The notes below the pieces were generated by a model. That model was not told the origin of the DNA. It was given only the letters and a program-made list of their open reading frames with translations, and made no database searches. Shown here in pieces: positions 56,636-64,000 of a stretch of 64,000 bases of DNA; within the stretch, counting starts at the first letter, position 1, and the number at the start of each line of letters is the position of its first letter. The translations under genes were made by a program, and so were the position numbers. Source of the stretch: Tetragonia tetragonoides (Eukaryota > Streptophyta > Magnoliopsida > Caryophyllales > Aizoaceae); the NCBI GenBank assembly GCA_038025085.1, contig CM076152.1, positions 30,569,501 to 30,633,500 on the forward strand. The letters are read 5' to 3'.

Positions 56636-57639
56636 TACACAGAACACCAATATCAAGCTCCAAAGAGAATAAATAAGTTGGCCAAAATTCTCGGAGATCA
56701 AGAAGTGAATTCAAGTCTCCAAGCTGTGTTGATGCCGGGGCAATTAGCTGCATCATACAAAGGGATGAAGGGCAAACCCCAATGAGACATTCTTTCTAAT
56801 TATGGTCTGCAGAGAGCTGCTGATGTTATAATGAAGAGCTTGTACACCGTTATTTAAAGCCACCCTCTATCTATATATCTTGAACTGCTGGTATCATAAT
56901 TAAAAGCCTTGATTTCCTTAAGCAACTATAACAGTTTAACTGCATGCTCACAAGCTTAAGGGTTATGAAAACCTTGAATATACTCATTGAGACACCCATT
57001 TCTGATGAAGGGTTTACTGGTGCTGAGCTAAAGACTCATCAAACACAAGGGCCAAGAAACATACTCAGGTTGCCAACCAACTGCAATGGATGAGTTGGAT
57101 TTCAAATTACACAGTGCCACATTGAAACCAGACTAAGCTCATATGTACTTGTACATTGTCAGGGAGAAACAAAGACACTATCTTGTTCGGTATCATAGGT
57201 AAATAGGTAATAATCACCTTCAGCGCTTCTTTCAATGTATCCTTGTCTTTGATATGACTCACCCTTATGCGAGATTTATTTCAACCAATTCTGCCCAGGG
57301 AACTGAACATAGATGACCAACAGGAAGCTACTGTAAAGATGATCCTGATGACAAAGCTTGCACATGAAATCCACAGTTTTGCTGGTTTGAGAATGCAAAG
57401 CTTAGTTGTTTGTGAGTGGGAACTGAAGCTTCGGATATCATCTTCTGGACAAGCCAACGGTTCTTGGAGGATTGTGATGATTGTCATACCTGTACTGCAC
57501 ATGTAACAGATGTAAGTATGAAATATTGTGTCTTTTCATTTCAAACAAAATCGCAAAGAATATGGTGTTTAAGCATTATATGAAGTAGATATTTCGACAC
57601 TGATAATGCTAAGCTCGGTTGCCACATCCGAAAGCCTAT

Positions 57640-58809
57640 GCAATGCGTCTACTAGCAGTGTACAGGACTGTATGTTATCCGTATTCAGTATCCTCATCTA
57701 GCTCCTCTGATACCAATAGTATCCTCATCTTGTTAGGTGAAAACAAAGACTTCATCTACTCTTACAACTTGAACTCCCCTAAGAGCTCCCTTATTAAGAA
57801 ATTATATTTCTCCTATGAACTCGTTCGAGCTTTCGTGATTGGGTCGTGTAATAGCTTGATTTCCCTAGGAGCAAATCCACTTTGCTCATATGGGTGTTGC
57901 CTCATATTATTAAATCCGTCAACTGGACACTATAAAGAACTCATCTTTGAAAGTGAATGGCACTGGAACATTAATCAGAAGTTCAGTTTTGGTTTTGATT
58001 TATGCTCTGATGACTATAAAGTTGTTAGGAGTTATAGACTATGTTGATGAGTTTCGTCGTTTACAGAAAGAGAACATCAACAACAACAATAACAACAACA
58101 ACGATAACAACAACAACGATGATGATAATTACAATATAATTGGTCGTAGGGAAGTGAAGGTCTATAGCTTCAAGGAAAATTCTTGGAAAGTTGTAGATGT
58201 TACGTACCCTCGTGATGACTTATTATTGTACCATGAGTATGGGGCTGTTATAGACAACCACTTAGTACATTGGATGATGCAGTTACCGAGGGGTGAGTTA
58301 GGTATTCGTTGTTTTGATCTACGAGTTGAACAATGGGCTAATGATGTGCCAGTGCCAATGCCTAGTTACCGCTTTTCAGAATTATTGAATGTGAATTTGG
58401 GGGTTCACTGCGGGTGTTTGTGTTTATTCATACATAATTATGCGACGTCTGGTTTTGATGTATGGGTCATGAAAGAATATGGTGTGAAAGAGTCCTGGGT
58501 GAAGTTAGTGGCCCTCTCGGATTCTATTCGTTCTGATTTAATTTTCTGCAAAGGATCAAGAAGTAAACTTTCCTCATGGTGGAGCATTACAATGACAAAT
58601 CTGAATTCCGACTGGTGTGGTACAATGCTAGAGGGAGAAGACTAAAGACGGCTCAACTCCCTGGGGTTATTCGTGTCTCCAAGGCTCACTTATGTAGTGG
58701 CAGCCTTGTTACCATTCCTAATGCCACCAAAATTGCGTTGTTTGGAGCTGTAGAAAACAAGGTCGTGGAGCTATTCAAGTTAGAAATAAACTTGTGCAAT
58801 TTTGCTTAA
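57640..58809 (+). pseudogene. F-box-associated (FBA) protein, N-terminally truncated and frameshifted
   Basis: It is homologous to the intact gene at 60837. Segments: SDTNSILILLGE (57705), VIGSCNSLIS (57836), LNPSTGHYKE (57915), FGFDLCSDDYKVVR (57988-58029), then in a second frame VKVYSFKENSWKV and DNHLVHWM (58250), IRCFDLRVEQWANDVP (58304-58351), and in a third frame LVWYNARG and SGSLVTIP. A repeat of AAC/GAT codons (58080-58125) encodes Asn/Asp runs absent from the paralog. The F-box motif itself is missing, the frame shifts near 58030 and again between 58570 and 58620. It starts about 110 bases after the ACC1-like fragment, which suggests joined debris. As an F-box relative it would have bound an SCF substrate; now unlikely to work. 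Confidence 0.75.
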
Positions 58810-59489
58810 TGTGCGTTTATTAATGTGCGGTTGCTAATAAATTTCAGTTCTATTAATTTGCTTATGTATTTTTTGCATTTTTGATGGTGTTTGGTAACAT
58901 TTACACTATCTTATTTTGGTGCACATGAATCCAGCATGAATCATTCTTTCAGAACAAATTTCTCAGATAATAGCAAATATGTATATATAAAGCATAATAG
59001 TAATTTTTCTTGAATGGTCTGTTGATATGTAAACTTCTAATGTGAACGTTTAAATTTGGTTGATGGTTGATTCCTAAATTTTCATATTCCATGCCATGAT
59101 TGTGTCAAATGTCTGCATAAACCGTTGTGAGGTTCTGTTTTTGAAGTCAATTTTTATCTGTGAGGACTTAGGTTTGGTTTCTATCTTATGTATTCCTTCT
59201 GTGACCTTCCGTTGACTAAGTCAGTGCTTATCATGCTTACTCTTTGATCTCTCTCTTTTTTAATAAAGGATGGAACAAATCCTATGTGCCAAGCTCTTAG
59301 CTTGCAGATCTTGTTTAAATTTTGAACTGTTTAAATTTTGAACTGTCTGCTACAGCATGTTTGGTCATGCCGCAGCATGGTCCTGACTAAGGAATCTTTA
59401 ACTTCTCCTGTGTCCAATACGTTCTTTCAAACATGCTGACCATAGTTAAAGATGTTCGTTTCTTTCCGTAGCATATTGTCTTAAAGGTC
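58810..59489. other. no gene seen
   Basis: AT-rich intergenic sequence with a 16-bp tandem duplication 'tttaaattttgaactg' (59314-59345). No other structure was recognised. Confidence 0.5.
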
Positions 59490-59710
59490 CAAGGAATCCA
59501 AGAACTGTTTGGCATTCTCTCAACGCCAGCCCATCTGCATATATCATTTTTCACTTCAGCAACCCAGGGACAGTAGCGAAAGCATAGATGTCCAAGAGAC
59601 TCATCATTAGTAGGAACTGGCGAGTAAAGCGTTCTGTCTCTGGTTAGTGGCCTTTGAAGCTAAGTATCACCAACCAAGAACGAAACAATGTTTATGGACA
59701 TTCATCCGCT
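59490..59710 (-). pseudogene. LINE zf-RVT fragment
   Basis: On the minus strand, broken frames read MNVHKHCFV (59706-59680), LTRDRTLYSPVP (59647-59612), then ESLGHLCFRYCPWVAEVKND (59605-59546) and RWAGVERMPNSSW. The order 'KH-x-F...LTRDRL...D-E-S-x-x-HLFF-x-CP' is that of the zinc-binding C-terminal region of plant LINE reverse transcriptases. Confidence 0.5.
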
Positions 59711-59849
59711 CCCAAGTTCAATTTACTAGCCTTCAGTGTTTTGGGGAACCCTTCACAACCATGTATAGCCTGCCACAGTTATATACTTCTTGTTATGTAA
59801 ATCGACATTCTACATTGCCAACATTTAGCTTGAGCAGTGATTTATGAAT

Positions 59850-60487
59850 AAGAAACTGACATTCTACCTTCGACCATTTGGAACAGGAAAGTGGGCATAC
59901 CTAAGCTGCTAAGCACCTGATCATGGGGAAGAACCGGCTCAACTCCACTGAGACGTTACTTGTGTTTCCAAGCCCCAAGCCTCACATAGATATGCCTAGG
60001 AGAAATCCTGTTACCGCCTAATGCTAGCTACCAAATAAGAGCTGTAGGTGCTGTGCAGGGTACCTGTTGTCAACAATAAACTTGCATTGTGTCATTCTCT
60101 TATCCGTTTAGTTGTTAATTGGCCTTTTCTGATGATTTTTGGTTTACAATTCTTCTATTTTACTCATTTTGTCATTTTTTATCGAATTTCCTACGGTGAG
60201 TCTGACTTTTTAGTATTTGATTTATAAGCAACCTCATTGGGATTGTTTTGTAATGCTAAATTTCGGTGCATTAACTATGTTTTGGTTGAATTTGTGCTGC
60301 ACAATCTCCTTACGCAAAGCATAGGCAGGCAAACTCTAGTGCGTGGCATTATATGTGGGAGTGCAAACCTTGATTCTGATATAAGTGCAATGTAAGTAAA
60401 ACATAAGTTTGAAAACTCAATCAAACCACTTGGATTTCAACAGATAAGACTCTTTTCCACACGGCACAATTTTATACCCATGAACAT
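59850..60487. other. no gene seen
   Basis: Intergenic sequence without recognisable frames or repeats. Confidence 0.45.
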
Positions 60488-60600
60488 TTTTCTTTGTGTT
60501 GGCGGAGGCTCCAAGGCTGAGATAGGAATCGAACCCTCAACTTTATCATTGGGGAATGAAACTCCTAACCTGTGAAGCTATCTCTCTATTTCTATACCTA
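60488..60600 (-). mobile_element. tRNA-derived SINE fragment
   Basis: On the minus strand an A-box-like TAGCTTCACAGG (60580-60569) is followed 32 bases later by a strong B box GGGTTCGATTCC (60536-60525). No cloverleaf with CCA-ready ends is formed, so it is SINE-like and not a tRNA gene. Confidence 0.6.
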
Positions 60601-60762
60601 TAACCTAATGTTGTTGGCAATGAAATACTTGAGTTTAAGAACTTTAAGAAATTCATTTGAAGTGATGTGATAGAAGAGCACTCTAACACAAAATGATAAA
60701 GCAGAATCCTCGTAGCAAAAAACTCTCTTGCTTATTTTATTTCCACCCTATTTTTCTTACTC

Positions 60763-60772
60763 TATATATAAA
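60763..60772 (+). promoter_or_regulatory. TATA box of the F-box gene
   Basis: 'tatatataaa' lies 65 bases before the ATG at 60837, leaving a leader of roughly 30-35 bases. Confidence 0.6.
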
Positions 60773-60836
60773 TCACCTCAAGTGCAACTCTTTATTTCCA
60801 TCTCCTAGACCAAGAAAGCTCTGAAAAAACCCTCTC

Positions 60837-61970
60837 ATGGCTACACTACTTCCCATGCATATAATAGTCACAGAAATACTAGTTAAATTACCCGCCAAAT
60901 ATCTTTTACGTTATAAGTGCGTTTGCAAATCATGGCAAACCCTTATATCGAGCTCGGAATTCATCAACCTTCATCTCCGCTACTCGCTCTCCTCCGATTC
61001 AAATAGCCTCCTCATACTAAGAGGCCGATTCCCCGTTTTTGACCTCTACTCGTACGACTTAGACTCACCGCAATGCTTCCCTGTCAAACTACCCATCCCC
61101 CGGACCTTCTCCGTCATTGGTTCTTGCAATGGTTTGCTTTGCATAAGAACAAATTACTGTTACTATGACGCATTAGGCATCGTTTTAATGAATCCATCAA
61201 CCGGCATCTACAAGGCATTCACCCTTGAAAATGAACCATCGTGGACTGCCGGCTCTGATAAATTCGGATTTGGGTTTGATCAGGTCACTAATGACTATAA
61301 AGTTGTGAGAATTATGGACTACTATGTCAATAATACTATTCAGGGGAATGTTATTAAGATATATAGCTTCAACACGAACACATGGAAGGTGGCACACCTT
61401 ACACACCAAAAGCAGCTAAAATCGTATGACGACTATGGTACCCTTTTAGACAACCACTTAATCCACTGGAAGGTGTTGGGGTGTTCATCCGAGGGTGATA
61501 AGCATATCATCCGTTGTTTCGATCTTAGGAATGAGCAATGGGCTGATGACCTCTCATTGCCTGAGGAGACGATAAGGGGAGATTTAGGGGTTCTTAATGG
61601 ATGTTTGTGTTTATTAATCGATAAATATAATCGAGGTCATCCTTTATGTTCCTCTACCGTTGATGTATGGATCATGAGAGAGTATGGTGTAAAAGAGTCA
61701 TGGGAGTTGGTGACCCTTGGAGATTTGTTTAGTGATGGGGCAATATACTGCAAAGGGTCAACAAGTGATATTTTCAACATGCCCAACCAATTTCATCCCC
61801 GCTGCAAGGGTATATTCCTACTGCTCTGGTACAATAATGTTAGAAATAAAACAACAAAGACGACTATGGTCTCTAGTAATAAGTTTGATGGGTTCTTTAC
61901 CGCTCATGTATGTAGTTCAAGCCTTGTTACCGTCCCTGGGGATACCAAGATTGAGACTTTTGTGTTATAG
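60837..61970 (+). CDS. F-box/FBA protein (CPR1/CPR30-like family), intact
   Basis: The single-exon gene encodes 377 residues, normal for this family. An F-box occupies residues about 8-48 (IVTEILVKLPAKYLLRYKCV, SWQTLISSSEF), and the F-box-associated interaction domain about 90-330: VIGSCNGLLC, NPSTG, FGFGFD, DYKVVRI, IRCFDLRNEQWADDL, GCLCLL and VDVWIMREYGVKESW. F-box proteins bring substrates to SCF ubiquitin ligases through SKP1; the target is unknown. The start fits because it is the first ATG after the TATA box and begins the F-box after seven residues. The gene forms a tail-to-tail inverted pair with the decayed copy beginning at 63074, and a second decayed copy lies upstream (57640-58809). 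No lesion was seen. F-box genes of this kind duplicate and decay rapidly. Confidence 0.88.
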   Translation: MATLLPMHIIVTEILVKLPAKYLLRYKCVCKSWQTLISSSEFINLHLRYSLSSDSNSLLILRGRFPVFDLYSYDLDSPQCFPVKLPIPRTFSVIGSCNGLLCIRTNYCYYDALGIVLMNPSTGIYKAFTLENEPSWTAGSDKFGFGFDQVTNDYKVVRIMDYYVNNTIQGNVIKIYSFNTNTWKVAHLTHQKQLKSYDDYGTLLDNHLIHWKVLGCSSEGDKHIIRCFDLRNEQWADDLSLPEETIRGDLGVLNGCLCLLIDKYNRGHPLCSSTVDVWIMREYGVKESWELVTLGDLFSDGAIYCKGSTSDIFNMPNQFHPRCKGIFLLLWYNNVRNKTTKTTMVSSNKFDGFFTAHVCSSSLVTVPGDTKIETFVL

Positions 61971-62039
61971 GAAGTGGAGAATGGTGCTTCTTGTTGTTAT
62001 GTTAATCAACTAGATCTTCATCTTTCACTCTTTGTGTTT

Positions 62040-62275
62040 GATTAGTAGTACAAGTAGTAGTAATTGTGCTTTGCGCCCCCGAGTAGAAGAATTGTGGTTA
62101 TCTACTCTAGGATATCCCTGCAGGAAGCAGAAATGTAGCAAAGTCCTGTGGAATATGTAATGAAATTTTGTTACCAAAATATCTTGTCAGATACAACTCA
62201 GTATGCTTCTCTGATTATTGTGCAGATAGTATCAATTGTCTGATTGTGATGAGTGTAATTGATACTAGTTTCTAT
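62040..62275 (+). repeat. inverted duplication, left arm 3' flank
   Basis: 'ccctgcaggaagcagaaatg' and onward (62116-62250) reappears inverted at 62960-62705, for example 'tgagtcattgcatctgac' against 'gtcagatacaactca'. The duplication thus extends beyond the F-box gene stops on both sides. Confidence 0.7.
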
Positions 62276-62504
62276 TCTACAGGCTAGATTATTGGCATGA
62301 GAACAGCATGAACCTGAAAACCTGCAGCCTGCAGGCACAACCAAAACCCATAAATGACTCAGGAGTCATGTTGAATTTAGCTTCTATATAGTTTTTCTGG
62401 CTTGCACATAACTTAGTACCCTTTGTTTCAACACTAGCCAGAAATCTACAAGTGTACATCAATATAAACTTAGGGCCTCTTCTCCTCAACTTCCTCCTAA
62501 AGTA

Positions 62505-62690
62505 TTCAGTAAAATTCAGTTCATTTCAGTAAAAAGAAGTTCAGTCCAAAAAAATTCAGTAGAGTTCAGTAAACCAAAGAACAAATTTACTCTTTGTAAT
62601 TGTTTAAGATTCAGTAAAAACAAGTTCAGTTCAGAAAAATTCAATTCAGTTCAGTATTGTGCAGATAAGTTCAGTAAAAAGAAGGTGAAA
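62505..62690. repeat. TTCAGT-rich minisatellite-like spacer
   Basis: More than ten copies of 'ttcagt' with 'aaaa' or 'aag' linkers lie between the two arms of the inverted duplication. No fixed period was found. Confidence 0.65.
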
Positions 62691-62704
62691 AGAACAGGCC
62701 ATTA

Positions 62705-62965
62705 GTATCAATTACACGTACTCCCATCAATCAGGCATTTGATACTATGAGCACAATTAATCAGAGAAGCATACTGAGTCATTGCATCTGACAAAGATAT
62801 TTTTGGTGACAAAATTTCACAACATATTCGACTTAACTTTGCTACAATCCTACTTCCTGCAGGGACATCCAGCAATGGAATAAGGTCGACCCCAAACACA
62901 CTCCTGCTACTGCTAGAGTAGATAAGCACAATTATTCTAATCCTGGGCACAAATTCAACATACAC
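62705..62965 (-). repeat. inverted duplication, right arm 3' flank
   Basis: This is the reverse complement counterpart of 62040-62275, diverged by substitutions and small indels. Confidence 0.7.
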
Positions 62966-63073
62966 ATATTATTACTACTACTACTAGTCAAACACAGAGT
63001 AATAAATGAAGCTCTAGTAGCTAGCTGATTAAAATTAGAAAAGAAAGAAAAAAAAAGCACCATTCTCCACTTC

Positions 63074-64000
63074 CTATAATTCAAAAGTCACAAATTTAGT
63101 ACCACCAGGAACAGTTACAACGCTGGAATTACATACATGAGCGTCAAAGAACCCATAAACCTCACCGTAGTTGTCTTTGTTGTTTTATTTCTAACATGAT
63201 ACCAGAGCAGTTGGAAATTACCGTTGCACCGGGGATGAAATTGGTTGGCCTTGTAGATAGAATTACTTGTTGACCCTTTAAAGTTTTTTGGCCCCATTAT
63301 CAAACGAATCTCCAAGGGACACCAACTTCACCCATGACTCTTTCACACTATACTCTTTCATGATCCATACATCAACGGTATGATTATGTTTATGGATTAA
63401 TAAACACAAACATCCATTGAGAACCCTTAAACCTCCCAAATTAGTCCCCTCGGGAAATGGGAGGTCATAAGCCCATTGCTCATTCCTAACATCGAAACAA
63501 CGGATGATATTGCTCATTATTGTTCTCGGATGACGACCCGACAAACACCTTCCATTGGATTAAGTGGTTCTCTAAAACGGTACCATACTGGTCATACAAT
63601 TTTAGCTGCTTTTGGTGTGTAAGATGTGCCACCTTCCATGTATTCGTGTTGAAGCTATATATTTTAACCCCTGAAATGTATCTGTATTATTGACATAGTA
63701 GTCCATAATTCTCACTACTTAATTATAATCATTAGTGACCTGATCAAACCCAAATCCGAATTTATCAGAGTTGCCAGTCCACCCTGGTTCATTTTCAAAG
63801 GTGAATGCCTTGTCGATGCCGGTTGTTGGATTCATTAAAACGAGGCGTAATGTGTTAAAGCAACAATAATTTGTTCTTATGCAAAGCAAACCATTGCAAG
63901 AACCAATGACGGAGACCGCATAGAAGTTCGGGGGGATGGGTAGTTTGATAGGGTAATCATCTTAACCATTAAAAGCTGCGCAATAGTTCAATAATACCAT
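63074..64000 (-). pseudogene. F-box/FBA copy, inverted relative to 60837 and running off the window
   Basis: On the minus strand the copy reads, from the window edge, VIGSCNGLLCIRTNYCC (about 63925-63875), TGxDKAFTFENEPGW, NIIRCFDVRNEQWAYDLPFP (63512-63453), LRVLNGCLCLLIHKHNHTVD (63438-63379), then after a shift NQFHPRCNGNFQLLWY and a final TAG at 63074-63076. A stop and several frameshifts break it (for example near 63550 and 63290, and after the NFQLLWY segment). The F-box end lies beyond 64000. Extra bases near 63080-63110 give it a different C-terminus (FVTFEL). Confidence 0.75.

Larger units (their letters stand above)
49599..57530 (+). pseudogene. acetyl-CoA carboxylase (ACC1-like) fragment, split by A1
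   Basis: Homomeric cytosolic ACC makes malonyl-CoA. Only part of its central domain remains here. Left piece: 49599-49683. Right piece from 56641: RINKLAKILGDQEVNSSLQA (56664-56723), then in a shifted frame ISCIIQRDEGQTPMRHSF (56742-56795) and WSAES (56801). Further right: DEGFTGAEL, TAMDELDF (57085), AHMYLYIVRE (57137-57166), VCEWELKLRISSSGQANGSW (57408-57467), and in another frame CHTCTAHV. The order matches the plant ACC central region preceding the carboxyltransferase. Many stops and frameshifts occur, and biotin carboxylase, carrier and carboxyltransferase parts are absent. The reading frame is continuous across the A1 insertion, showing A1 landed in an already present fragment. The ACC match of the left 85 bp is weaker. 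Confidence 0.7.

Noticed and set aside
59647..59847. A plus-strand 66-residue protein
   Set aside because: The minus strand here carries a recognisable LINE zinc-finger region, so the plus frame is a shadow.
60525..60580. A tRNA gene on the minus strand
   Set aside because: Good A and B boxes but no foldable acceptor stem or complete cloverleaf was seen; SINE-like.

Overview
This window is nuclear DNA of a flowering plant. It shows intron-bearing plant genes with canonical GT/AG borders, a SWEET sugar transporter, F-box genes, and large nested LTR retrotransposons. A eudicot is clear; core Caryophyllales (spinach/beet/amaranth relatives) is only my impression. Nothing prokaryotic or organellar was seen. 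About three quarters of the window is transposon-derived.

Layout. 1-4630: a broken small gene on the minus strand, a Stowaway-type MITE end, and AT-rich repeat ending in a chromovirus-like LTR terminus (4630). 4631-16118: remains of a minus-strand Copia element (gag, primer site, LTR), whose LTR is split by G1 (7450-15821), a complete gag-only Ty3/Gypsy element. 16158-40916: G3, a long Tat-lineage Ty3/Gypsy element on the plus strand with gag, decayed protease-RT-RNase H, an integrase C-terminus and two gene-like units in antisense. The first antisense unit (24208-34795) is split by G2 (25710-34746), a second gag-only element related to G1 but inserted in the opposite orientation. The second antisense unit (35560-38322) has seven recognisable exons and a plant mobile domain (PMD). 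40917-45168: a LINE RNase H fragment, a complete Stowaway MITE and a repeat carrying an snRNA-type upstream element.

45169-49191: an intact six-exon clade IV SWEET gene (SWEET16/17 type, 248 residues), the best-supported host gene. 49599-57530: a cytosolic acetyl-CoA carboxylase (ACC1-like) pseudogene split by A1 (49684-56635), a complete Athila-like element on the minus strand with a perfect 5-bp target duplication; one A1 LTR carries a 959-bp MULE with a 9-bp duplication. 57640-64000: three F-box/FBA genes: a truncated frameshifted copy, an intact single-exon gene (60837-61970), and a decayed copy on the opposite strand arranged tail-to-tail with it as an inverted duplication running off the window.

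How the parts relate. G1, G2 and G3 share primer-site sequence, LTR ends and gag homology, and G1 and G3 share a near-identical polypurine tract, although only G3 carries pol. This suggests G1/G2 were mobilised by a G3-like partner. The three elements carry different tandem arrays near their 3' ends; one 71-bp unit is single in G1 and about sevenfold in G2. GC-rich AGCGGCC clusters lie upstream of the LTR promoters and of both antisense units. Percent identities and lineage assignments are by eye; no alignment or database search was run.
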